Source: Acidobacteriota bacterium (lineage in GTDB: Bacteria > Acidobacteriota > Terriglobia > Bryobacterales > Bryobacteraceae). From it: a stretch of 64,000 nt of DNA. Location of the stretch: positions 1 through 64,000 of the forward strand of contig JAFDVU010000011.1 of NCBI GenBank assembly GCA_018268835.1, in the 5' to 3' direction. Made by a program: the position numbers and the translations under genes. The notes under the pieces are model-generated. The model was not told the origin of the DNA and did not search any database. It worked only from the letters and a program-made list of their open reading frames with translations. Positions 39,686-46,307 of the stretch are shown here, in pieces. Numbering within the stretch: position 1 is the stretch's first letter; each line of letters starts with the position of its first letter.

Positions 39686-39691
39686 TAGACT
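39686..39691 (+). promoter_or_regulatory. Candidate -10 box of the cold-shock gene
   Basis: TAGACT within GTTAGACTAAAAGCG, about 127 bases upstream of the ATG at 39818. A long leader of this size is usual for cspA-type genes, where it acts as an RNA thermosensor. The box is weak (four of six matches) and no -35 is clear. Confidence 0.3.
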
Positions 39692-39817
39692 AAAAGCGCC
39701 CCTGGGATTTTCTCATCGTTTGAATCCGCTCAGAAACGCCGGCGAAGTTCAGCGTCACCTTGGCACGATACTCAACCGATCAAGCAGGAATCCAGGTATC
39801 GCAGAAACAGAGAGAAC

Positions 39818-40021
39818 ATGAAAGAAACAGGAATTGTGAAGTGGTTTAACGCGGGAAAAGGTTTTGGGTTCATCCAGCGCGAGAATGGCGAAGACGTCTT
39901 CGTCCATTTCTCCGCCATTTCGGCGAGCGGATATCGTTCGCTCGATGAAGGCGCGCGGGTGTCGTTCGTAGTGAAGAAGGGCCCGAAGGGTCTGCAGGCC
40001 GAAGACGTCAGCCTGGCATAG
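39818..40021 (+). CDS. Cold-shock protein, CspA family
   Basis: 67 residues, the standard length. Single OB-fold nucleic-acid-binding domain with RNP1 KGFGFIQ (residues 14-20) and RNP2 VFVHFS, plus the starting stretch [13 protein letters not shown]. It binds single-stranded RNA/DNA and acts as an RNA chaperone. The ATG is preceded by AGAGAG at 5 bases. It has a ~120-base leader and is followed by the rpsU leader hairpin. Lys-rich C-terminal end ([15 protein letters not shown]) is usual for the family. Confidence 0.95.
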   Translation: MKETGIVKWFNAGKGFGFIQRENGEDVFVHFSAISASGYRSLDEGARVSFVVKKGPKGLQAEDVSLA

Positions 40022-40082
40022 GGCATAGGGGCTGCGGGGAATCCACGCGGTTCGCCCTGCTTTTCGTCGTTTTCAAACGCCT

Positions 40083-40132
40083 CGCTGCCGGTTACGAGGC
40101 CGAGTCCGCGGGCTCGACCCGTAACGGCAGCG
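40083..40132 (+). other. Long imperfect stem-loop between the csp gene and rpsU
   Basis: A 14-base arm at 40083-40096 pairs with a 13-base arm at 40120-40132, with a single bulged base, and a short inner CGAG/CTCG stem lies in the loop. It sits ~60 bases after the csp stop and ~55 bases before the rpsU TTG start. It could be the csp terminator (but no U-tract follows) or an rpsU leader element. Confidence 0.5.
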
Positions 40133-40185
40133 GAGGCGGGATTTACCCACGGCGGCGCATTGCCGCTTTTGACTGGAGATAGCCA

Positions 40186-40398
40186 TTGGCCGAAGTTCAC
40201 ATTCAAGACGGTGAAACGCTGGAAAACGCGCTGCGGCGATTCAAGCGTAAAGTTCTGCAAGAGGACATCATCAAGGAAGTCAAGCGGCACGCGTTCTATT
40301 TGAAACCGGGCCAGAAGAAGCGAGTGAAGTCTGCGCTCGCGCGCAAGCGCAACCGCAAGAAGCGCACCCGGGATAGTGCCATGGAGCAATCCCGCTGA
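40186..40398 (+). CDS. rpsU: 30S ribosomal protein S21
   Basis: 70 residues. Starts at TTG with GGAGAT 6 bases upstream; no other start gives the conserved N-terminus. AEVHIQDGETLENALRRFKRKV followed by a strongly basic C-terminal tail (KKRVKSALARKRNRKKRTRD) is diagnostic of S21. It takes part in initiation on the small subunit. Neighbouring csp and rpsU share a theme of translation under stress, but the spacing (164 bases with a hairpin) suggests separate control. Confidence 0.96.
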   Translation: MAEVHIQDGETLENALRRFKRKVLQEDIIKEVKRHAFYLKPGQKKRVKSALARKRNRKKRTRDSAMEQSR

Positions 40399-40412
40399 GG
40401 GTGTAGCGCCCT

Positions 40413-40541
40413 TTAAGAGTCTACGCGCTCCGGCTGCCACTCATCCGGGTCGCCGCGTTCCACGCGGTCCTGCTGATCCTCTCGCTGCTGCTGTTCGCGT
40501 TGCTTTTTTTGTTGCTCGCGTTCCTCGCGACCGTCGCTCAT
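40413..40541 (-). CDS. 42-residue highly charged E/Q/R-rich protein, unknown
   Basis: ATG at 40539-40541 on the minus strand, preceded by AAGAGGAGCTTCA, a near-perfect ribosome site with 5-base spacing, and a TATTCT box further up. The product starts MSDGREERE, then a run of Gln, Glu, Arg and Lys with almost no hydrophobic residue, and ends GDPDEWQPERVDS. It would be a very hydrophilic helix or disordered peptide. It converges on rpsU with 14 bases between stops and is divergent from hoxE. I recognise no family. Could be a nucleic-acid or protein-binding peptide; that is only a guess from composition. Confidence 0.6.
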   Translation of the reverse strand: MSDGREEREQQKKQREQQQREDQQDRVERGDPDEWQPERVDS

Positions 40542-40628
40542 TGAAGCTCCTCTTTTAGTGTAGAATATTCGTCCGCCTGAGGCGGGCGATGGCGTGCGTT
40601 CCGCACCGGCGCAGGGCTGTGCCGGCCA

Positions 40629-40695
40629 TGCGGATCGGCGTGCCCGTGCGGATTCCCTGAGCATCCAAAGGTCGGCCCGAAGGCGGCCGTGCCCG
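40629..40695. repeat. Diverged copy of the repeat found between hoxH and hoxW
   Basis: This ~65-base stretch shares the blocks GCGGATCGGCGTGCC, GCGGATT and ATCCAAAGGTCGGCC in the same order and similar spacing with 45678-45745. The two copies flank hoxEFUYH on both sides, 5 kb apart. The palindrome seen in the downstream copy is decayed here. No gene is seen in the 40542-40818 gap. Confidence 0.55.
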
Positions 40696-40791
40696 TCGCG
40701 TTTTCGAACAGGGGTTTGTAAACCCATGCCGAGCGAAACCACGATTTTTTGTTGCCCCGGGAATTTCAGACTTTTTACTCCGAAAGCACGT

Positions 40792-40818
40792 TAAAATCGC
40801 GCTTACAGGAGGAAAGCA
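40792..40818 (+). promoter_or_regulatory. Candidate -10 box and strong ribosome site of the hox operon
   Basis: TAAAAT at 40792-40797 (in GTTAAAAT, as upstream of purQ), then AGGAGG at 40807-40812 with 6 bases to the hoxE ATG. The ribosome site is as strong as any in the window. The transcript leader would be very short (about 15 bases). No sigma-54 -24/-12 pair was seen. The ribosome site is firm; the promoter is a candidate. Confidence 0.5.
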
Positions 40819-41310
40819 ATGCCCCCGAACGCCCCCGCGGCAGCCCCCAAAGACAACCGGGAAAAGCTGCTCGAGCGCGCGATGTCCCGCCACCAGTATT
40901 CCGGTGACGCCTTAATCGAAGTCCTTCATACCGCCCAGGAATTATACGGCTTTTTATCCCCGCATCTGCTGACGGCCATCGCGCACAAACTGCGACTGCC
41001 CCCGAGCCGTGTCCTCGGAGTTGCCAGCTTTTATCATTTCTTCTCGCTCAAGCCGAAGGGTGAACACACCTTCACCGTATGCCTGGGGACGGCGTGTTAC
41101 GTTGCCGGCGCGCTGGGGCTGGTGGAGCGGCTGGAGAAGCGCTGTTGCAAGGCGGGGACCACCACGCCGGACGGCAAGGTCAGCGTGGAAACGGCCCGCT
41201 GCATCGGCTCCTGCGGACTGGCTCCGGCGGTGATCTACGACGGCGCCGTGCTGGCGCGGGTCACGCCGGAAGGTCTGGACCGGGAACTGGAAAGAATCGG
41301 TGCCAAATGA
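40819..41310 (+). CDS. hoxE: Hox [NiFe] hydrogenase diaphorase subunit HoxE (NuoE-like)
   Basis: 163 residues, thioredoxin-like [2Fe-2S] protein. Ligand cysteines C88, C93, C128 and C132 in CLGTAC and [18 protein letters not shown] is the typical NuoE/HoxE motif before the cluster. HoxE shuttles electrons between HoxFU and its partners. The first gene of a five-gene run whose frames overlap; called HoxE rather than NuoE because the genes that follow encode a [NiFe] hydrogenase. Stop overlaps the hoxF start (ATGA). Confidence 0.93.
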   Translation: MPPNAPAAAPKDNREKLLERAMSRHQYSGDALIEVLHTAQELYGFLSPHLLTAIAHKLRLPPSRVLGVASFYHFFSLKPKGEHTFTVCLGTACYVAGALGLVERLEKRCCKAGTTTPDGKVSVETARCIGSCGLAPAVIYDGAVLARVTPEGLDRELERIGAK

Positions 41311-42956
41311 CAGTTGAAGATCTGCTCGAAAAGCAAACCGAGGAAACCGAGCGTCAGGCGGCGCTCGAAAACCGGATCCTGTGCTGCACGGCGGCGGGCT
41401 GCGTATCCTGCGGCGCCGACGGCATTCGCGGCGCGATCGCCGGGGAGATCAAGGCGCAGGGCCGGGAAGGCAAGGTGGAGGTCTGCGGCACGGGCTGCAT
41501 GGGACTGTGCAGCCAGGGACCGCTGGTGCTGAGCGCGGCCGACCGCAAGCTGTACGGCAACGTCACGGCGGCGGACGCGGCGGCGCTGGTCAGCCCGAAC
41601 CCGATCGACCGCCAGGCGCTGGCGCCGCGCGAGATCGACCTGGGTGCGCCCTTCTTCATCAAGCAGACGAAGATCGTGCTGGCCAACAGCGGAAGGGTGG
41701 ATCCGGAGCGGCTCGACGATTACATCGCGGCCGGCGGATACCAGGCGCTGGCCAAGGCGTTGAACGAGATGACGCCGAAGGAGACGGTGGAGGCGGTCCG
41801 CAAGAGCGGACTGCGCGGGCGCGGCGGCGCCGGATATCCGACCGGCCTCAAGTGGGAACTGGTGGCCAAGCAGGCGGCTCCCGTGAAGTACGTGGTGTGC
41901 AACGCCGACGAAGGCGATCCGGGCGCGTTCATGGATCGTAGCGTGCTCGAGGGCGATCCGCATCGAGTGCTGGAGGGCATGGCCATCGCCGGTTACGCGG
42001 TGGGCGCGCAGCAGGGCTACATCTATGTGCGCGGCGAATACGGGCTGGCCATTCAGCGGCTGCAGACGGCGATCAAGCAGGCCGAGCGCGAGCACCTGTT
42101 GGGGAGCCGCATCCTGGAGCAGGGCTTCCAGTTCCGCATCGATCTACGGATCGGCGCCGGGGCGTTCGTCTGCGGCGAGGAGACGGCGCTGATCGCGTCC
42201 ATCGAAGGCAAGCGTGGGCAGCCGCGGCAGCGTCCGCCGTATCCGCCGGAATCGGGGTTGTGGGGCGCGCCGACCCTGATCAACAACGTGGAGACGTTCG
42301 CCAACATCCCCGCGATCGTCGAAAAAGGCGCGGAGTGGTTCAGCGCGATCGGGACGGCGAACAGCAAGGGGACCAAGGTGTTCGCGCTGGCCGGGAAGAT
42401 CGTCAACACGGGGCTGATCGAAGTGCCGATGGGGGCGACGCTGCGCGAGATTCTGTTCGAGATCGGCGGCGGCATCCCTTCGGGGAAATTCAAGGCGGCG
42501 CAGACCGGCGGACCGAGCGGCGGCTGCATTCCCGAACAGTTCCTGGATGTCCCGGTGGATTACGAATCGCTGGCGCGGATCGGCTCCATCATGGGGTCCG
42601 GCGGGCTGATCGTGATGGACGAGACGTCCTGCATGGTGGACGTGGCGCGCTTCTTCATGGAGTTCTGCATGGAGGAATCGTGCGGCAAGTGCATTCCGTG
42701 CCGGACGGGCACGGTGCAGATGTACGACATTCTGCGGCGCATGACGACGGGCGAAGCCGATGAAGACGATCTGGCCATGCTGAAGGGCCTTTCGGAGTTG
42801 CTGCGCGAGACCAGCCTGTGCGGCCTCGGGCAGACGGCGCCGAACCCGGTGGTGAGCACGCTGAAATATTTCGCCGGGGAATACGAGGCCCACATACGCG
42901 ACCACCGCTGTCCCGCGGGGCACTGCGGGCTGGAGGCCAAGGAGGCGACCCGATGA
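41307..42956 (+). CDS. hoxF: Hox hydrogenase diaphorase subunit HoxF (NuoF-like)
   Basis: 549 residues from the ATG at 41307, overlapping the hoxE stop; the frame is open much further up but that is shadow. N-terminal thioredoxin-like [2Fe-2S] domain (residues ~28-110, with CCTAAGC, CGTGC and CSQG). FMN/NADH-binding flavin domain: [17 protein letters not shown] and [17 protein letters not shown]-terminal [4Fe-4S] site C459GKC462IPC465 and C505. It oxidises or reduces NAD(H) for the hydrogenase. Full length for the HoxF class. Stop overlaps hoxU. Confidence 0.95.
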   Translation: MTVEDLLEKQTEETERQAALENRILCCTAAGCVSCGADGIRGAIAGEIKAQGREGKVEVCGTGCMGLCSQGPLVLSAADRKLYGNVTAADAAALVSPNPIDRQALAPREIDLGAPFFIKQTKIVLANSGRVDPERLDDYIAAGGYQALAKALNEMTPKETVEAVRKSGLRGRGGAGYPTGLKWELVAKQAAPVKYVVCNADEGDPGAFMDRSVLEGDPHRVLEGMAIAGYAVGAQQGYIYVRGEYGLAIQRLQTAIKQAEREHLLGSRILEQGFQFRIDLRIGAGAFVCGEETALIASIEGKRGQPRQRPPYPPESGLWGAPTLINNVETFANIPAIVEKGAEWFSAIGTANSKGTKVFALAGKIVNTGLIEVPMGATLREILFEIGGGIPSGKFKAAQTGGPSGGCIPEQFLDVPVDYESLARIGSIMGSGGLIVMDETSCMVDVARFFMEFCMEESCGKCIPCRTGTVQMYDILRRMTTGEADEDDLAMLKGLSELLRETSLCGLGQTAPNPVVSTLKYFAGEYEAHIRDHRCPAGHCGLEAKEATR

Positions 42957-43669
42957 GCGTCAAAACTCTGGAAATCGACGGCAAGATGGTGACCGGCATG
43001 GCCGGGGAAACCATTTTCTCCGTGGCCTGGGAGCACGGGATCCACATCCCGCGGCTGTGCCACATCGGCGGAATCAGCGATGTGGGGGCGTGCCGGCTGT
43101 GCATGGTGGAGGTGGAAGGGCAGCGCAAGCTGCAGGCGGCGTGCCTGACCCAGATCGAGGAAGGCATGGTGGTGCGGACCGATACGCCGCGGCTGAAGGC
43201 GCACCGCAAGCTGATCGTAGAACTGCTGATGGCGGAGCGCAACCACATCTGCGCGGTGTGCGTGGCCAACGGCGCGTGCGAGTTGCAGGAACTGGCGCGG
43301 TCCATGGGGATCGACCACGTGCGGCTGCGCTACCGCTTCCCGGTGTTCCCGGTGGACACCAGCAACGAGCGTTTCGGCATGGACCACAACCGTTGCGTGC
43401 TCTGCACGCGCTGTGTGCGCGTGTGCGACGAAGTGGAAGGCGCGCATACGTGGGACGTGTTCGGACGCGGCGCCGGGTCGCGCATCATCAGCGACCTGGG
43501 CGAGCCGTGGGGCGCGTCGGAGAGTTGCACGGGGTGCGGCAAGTGCGTGCAGGTGTGCCCGACCGGGGCGCTCTTCGACAAGGGCAAGACCGTGGCCGAG
43601 ATGCGCAAGGACCGCGGCTTCCTCAAATACATCGTCACCGCGCGGGAGAAGAAACAATGGATCGGGTAA
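42953..43669 (+). CDS. hoxU: Hox hydrogenase diaphorase subunit HoxU (NuoG N-terminal-like)
   Basis: 238 residues, standard length. ATG at 42953 overlaps the hoxF stop by 4 bases. Plant-type [2Fe-2S] domain ([16 protein letters not shown], then C at LQAAC), a [4Fe-4S] site of the His-Cys type (HNHICAVC region and [10 protein letters not shown]), then two ferredoxin-like [4Fe-4S] motifs, [13 protein letters not shown] and [15 protein letters not shown]. It wires electrons from HoxY to HoxF. The stop lies 10 bases past the hoxY start (overlap). Confidence 0.95.
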   Translation: MSVKTLEIDGKMVTGMAGETIFSVAWEHGIHIPRLCHIGGISDVGACRLCMVEVEGQRKLQAACLTQIEEGMVVRTDTPRLKAHRKLIVELLMAERNHICAVCVANGACELQELARSMGIDHVRLRYRFPVFPVDTSNERFGMDHNRCVLCTRCVRVCDEVEGAHTWDVFGRGAGSRIISDLGEPWGASESCTGCGKCVQVCPTGALFDKGKTVAEMRKDRGFLKYIVTAREKKQWIG

Positions 43670-44196
43670 GCAGAAGGCCCCGCCTGTCCACGGTCTGGCT
43701 GGGCGGCTGTTCGGGTTGCCACATGTCGTTCCTCGACCTCGACGAGCGGCTGATCGATCTCGCCGGGCGCGTGGAGCTGTGCGCCTCGCCGATCACGGAC
43801 TATAAGGAATTTCCGGAGACGGACATCACGCTGGTGGAAGGCGCCGTGGCGAACCTGGAGCACCTGGAGCACATACGGGTGGTGCGCAAGCGCACGAAGA
43901 TCCTGGTGTCGCTGGGAGATTGCGCGGTCACGGGCAACGTCACCGCGATGCGCAACATGTACGGACTGGAGGATGTACTGACGCGCGCGTACCGCGACAC
44001 CGCCGCGGTGGTGATCGGCATCCCCAACGGCAACGGCGCCGTGCCGCGGCTGCTGGAGCGGGTGCGCCCGGTGCACGAGGTGGTGAAGGTGGATCACTTC
44101 CTGCCCGGTTGTCCGCCCTCGGCGGACGCGATCCACGCCTTCCTGATCGAGTTGTTGGAGGGACGCACCACCGCGCTTCAGGGGAGGTTTGGATAA
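43657..44196 (+). CDS. hoxY: Hox [NiFe] hydrogenase small subunit HoxY
   Basis: 179 residues from the ATG at 43657, inside the last codons of hoxU. Conserved proximal [4Fe-4S] cluster ligands: C18 and C21 in [10 protein letters not shown], a third in LGDCAVTGN and a fourth in LPGCPPSAD. The short length, without the medial and distal clusters of uptake hydrogenases, is typical of group 3d cytoplasmic enzymes. No Tat signal. Stop abuts the hoxH ATG. Confidence 0.95.
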   Translation: MDRVSRRPRLSTVWLGGCSGCHMSFLDLDERLIDLAGRVELCASPITDYKEFPETDITLVEGAVANLEHLEHIRVVRKRTKILVSLGDCAVTGNVTAMRNMYGLEDVLTRAYRDTAAVVIGIPNGNGAVPRLLERVRPVHEVVKVDHFLPGCPPSADAIHAFLIELLEGRTTALQGRFG

Positions 44197-45621
44197 ATGC
44201 CGGAACGTATCGTCATTCAGCCGGTGACCCGCATCGAAGGGCACGCGAAGATTTCGATTTATCTGGACGACGACGGGGCGGTCAGCTCCGCGCAGTTCCA
44301 CGTCACCGAGTTTCGCGGCTTCGAGAAGCTCTGCGAAGGGCGGCCTTTTCACGAGATGCCGGGGCTGATGTCGCGGGTGTGCGGCATCTGCCCGGTGAGT
44401 CACATTCTGGCCAGCAGCAAAGCTTGCGACAATCTGCTGGGCGTGGAAGTGCCGCGCACGGCGGTGCAGCAGCGCAGGATGGTGAACCTGGCGCAACTTG
44501 TGCAATCGCACGCGCTGAGTTTCTTCCATCTATCGGCTCCGGACCTGCTGCTGGGGATGGACGCTCCGCCGGAGAAGCGCAACGTGTTCGGGCTGGTGGA
44601 GCGCGACGCGGAATTCGCGCGCCGCGGCATCCGGCTGCGGCAGTTCGGGCAGCGGATTATCGAACTGGTGGGCGGCAAGCGCATCCACCCCTCGTGGGGC
44701 GCGCCGGGTGGCGTGCTGCGCGCCATCGGGGAAGCCGAGCGCGACGAGATTCGCGGGTGGATTCCGGAAGCGCTCGAATCGGCCGAGATCGCGATCGGGC
44801 GTCTGAAGGGCGTGCTCGATTCGATGGCGATCGAGATCGAGCACCTGGGCAACTTCCCGACGCTGTTCCTGGGGCTGGTCTCGCCCGAGGGCGGACTGGA
44901 ATACTACGACGGCGTGATCCGCATCGTGGACGGCGAAGGAAACGCGGTGGCCGAAGGGTTGGACCCGCAGCGCTACCTCACGTACCTGGGGGAGGCCAGC
45001 GAGGAATGGTCGTTCATGAAGTTCCCCTACTACAAGCCGCTGGGGTATCCGGGCGGCAAGTACCGGGTGGGGCCGCTGGCGCGGATGAACGTGGCGCGCT
45101 TCGCGGGCACGCCGCGGGCGGACCGCGAGATGCACGAGTTTAAGCAGCGGTCGCAGGGTGCGGTGTGCGAGTCCTTCCACTATCACCTGGCGCGGCTGAT
45201 CGAGATTCTGCACGCGATCGAGCGCATCGAAGAGATCACGCAGGATCCGGACCTGCTCGGGAGTAACATCCGGGCGCGCGCGGGACAGAATCGCAACGAG
45301 GGCATCGGATGCAGCGAAGCCCCGCGCGGCACGCTGTTCCATCACTACCAGGTGGACGATAACGGGCTGGTGCGCAGCGCCAACCTGCTGATCGCCACGT
45401 CGCAGAACAACCTGGCGATGAACCTCGCGGTGGAGCAGGCGGCGCGCTATTTCGTCTCCGGGCGCAGCTTGCAGGAAGGCATGCTGAACCGCGTGGAGGC
45501 GGCGATCCGCTGCTTCGACCCGTGCCTTTCGTGCTCGACCCACGCGCTGGGCCAGATGCCGCTAGTGGTGGAATTGCGCGACGCCGGGGGCGCGCTGCTC
45601 GATCGCGCGCGGCGAGGGTAG
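44197..45621 (+). CDS. hoxH: Hox [NiFe] hydrogenase large subunit HoxH
   Basis: 474 residues; ATG directly follows the hoxY stop, with GGGGAGG upstream. NiFe ligands: RVCGICPVSH (C62, C65) and DPCLSCSTH (C443, C446). After His449 there are 25 more residues (ALGQMPLVVELRDAGGAL...), the C-terminal extension removed by a maturation protease after nickel insertion. It catalyses H2 oxidation or evolution coupled to NAD(H). The stop codon TAG lies inside GTAGCG, the head of the first of four REP-like palindromes. Confidence 0.96.
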   Translation: MPERIVIQPVTRIEGHAKISIYLDDDGAVSSAQFHVTEFRGFEKLCEGRPFHEMPGLMSRVCGICPVSHILASSKACDNLLGVEVPRTAVQQRRMVNLAQLVQSHALSFFHLSAPDLLLGMDAPPEKRNVFGLVERDAEFARRGIRLRQFGQRIIELVGGKRIHPSWGAPGGVLRAIGEAERDEIRGWIPEALESAEIAIGRLKGVLDSMAIEIEHLGNFPTLFLGLVSPEGGLEYYDGVIRIVDGEGNAVAEGLDPQRYLTYLGEASEEWSFMKFPYYKPLGYPGGKYRVGPLARMNVARFAGTPRADREMHEFKQRSQGAVCESFHYHLARLIEILHAIERIEEITQDPDLLGSNIRARAGQNRNEGIGCSEAPRGTLFHHYQVDDNGLVRSANLLIATSQNNLAMNLAVEQAARYFVSGRSLQEGMLNRVEAAIRCFDPCLSCSTHALGQMPLVVELRDAGGALLDRARRG

Positions 45622-45640
45622 CGAAGGCCTCCTGGCCTGC
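45618..45640 (+). repeat. REP-like palindrome 1, GTAG head, overlapping the hoxH stop
   Basis: Starts GTAGCG, followed by the inverted repeat AAGGCCTCCTGGCCT and GC. The TAG of its head is the hoxH stop codon. It is nearly identical to unit 3 at 45811, and the adjoining ACGGAAGATGTG matches ATGGAAGATGTG after unit 3, so the repeat is longer than the palindrome. Head-plus-hairpin layout resembles REP sequences used by RAYT transposases. Confidence 0.65.
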
Positions 45641-45716
45641 ACGGAAGATGTGCGGTGTGGGTTTTGAACCAAGCTCGCGGATCGGCGTGCCATGGCGGAT
45701 TGCGGTTCGATCCAAA

Positions 45717-45739
45717 GGTCGGCCGGAGGCCGACGCTAC
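45717..45739 (-). repeat. REP-like palindrome 2, GTAG head on the minus strand
   Basis: On the minus strand: GTAGCG, then TCGGCCTCCGGCCGA, a perfect 7-bp stem with a 3-base loop (45718-45724 with 45728-45734). With unit 1 it forms an outward-facing inverted pair. The upstream context (GCGGATCGGCGTGCC, ATCCAAAGGTCGGCC) is shared with 40629-40695. Confidence 0.65.
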
Positions 45740-45810
45740 CCATGCTGCGACGCGGCGCGGGCGCGGTGGATCGTCCCTCCTGCGCGATGCGAAGACCGCT
45801 CACGGGGGAG

Positions 45811-45833
45811 GTAGCGCAGGCCTCCTGGCCTGC
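45811..45833 (+). repeat. REP-like palindrome 3, GTAG head
   Basis: GTAGCG followed by CAGGCCTCCTGGCCTG, stem of 7 bp with loop TCCT. Together with unit 4 (45862-45884, minus) it makes a 23-base inverted repeat with one mismatch around a 28-base spacer. Pairing of a plus and a minus unit repeats the arrangement of units 1 and 2. Confidence 0.65.
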
Positions 45834-45861
45834 ATGGAAGATGTGAGCTTTGGATTTTGAG

Positions 45862-45884
45862 GCAGGCCGGGAGGCCTGCGCTAC
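45862..45884 (-). repeat. REP-like palindrome 4, GTAG head on the minus strand
   Basis: Minus strand: GTAGCG then CAGGCCTCCCGGCCTG. Mirror of unit 3. Its head ends 3 bases before the hoxW ATG, leaving no room for a Shine-Dalgarno other than the palindrome itself (GGGAGG at 45868-45873 is within the hairpin), so hairpin formation could block hoxW translation. Confidence 0.65.
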
Positions 45885-45887
45885 TGG

Positions 45888-46307
45888 ATGACGGTGCTAC
45901 TTATTGCGATCGGGAACGCGATGCGCGGCGACGATGGGGCCGCGCATCGCGTGATCGAGCGGCTGGAACCGGCGCCCGGGGTGGTGGTGCGCGGCGAGTT
46001 GCAACTCCTGCCGGAGCTTGCCCCCGAGGTGGCGCGGGCCGACAGGGTAGTCTTTATCGATGCCGACGTGGAGGCGGACGAACCTTCCATCGAACCGCTG
46101 GAAGCCGGCGCGGGGGCGGGCACTCCGCTGGTGCACACGATCACGCCGCGGGAGATCGTGCTGCTGGCCGGGAAGCTCTACGGCTTCACGGGACGCGCGT
46201 ACCTGTGCCGGCTGCCGGTAGCGGATTTCGACCGCGACGGGCTCTCGCCGGCGGCCGAAGCGGGCGTCGAGAAGGCGGTCGGGCTGCTGCGCGAGTTTAT
46301 TCGATGA
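45888..46307 (+). CDS. hoxW: Hydrogenase maturation protease HoxW
   Basis: 139 residues. GNAMRGDDGAA at 10-20 is the signature of the HybD/HycI/HoxW endopeptidase family; D15, D58 in VFIDAD and H83 in VHTITP are placed as the nickel-sensing ligands. It trims the C-terminal peptide of HoxH. The 266-base gap from hoxH is filled by REP-like repeats, but orientation and function place it in the same locus. The last 11 bases overlap the end of the convergent pyruvate carboxylase gene. No hyp genes for NiFe cofactor assembly are in the window. Confidence 0.9.
   Translation: MTVLLIAIGNAMRGDDGAAHRVIERLEPAPGVVVRGELQLLPELAPEVARADRVVFIDADVEADEPSIEPLEAGAGAGTPLVHTITPREIVLLAGKLYGFTGRAYLCRLPVADFDRDGLSPAAEAGVEKAVGLLREFIR

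Noticed and set aside
40740-40800. Sigma-54 promoter for the hox operon
   Set aside because: No GG/GC pair with -24/-12 spacing is present; only a TAAAAT box is seen.
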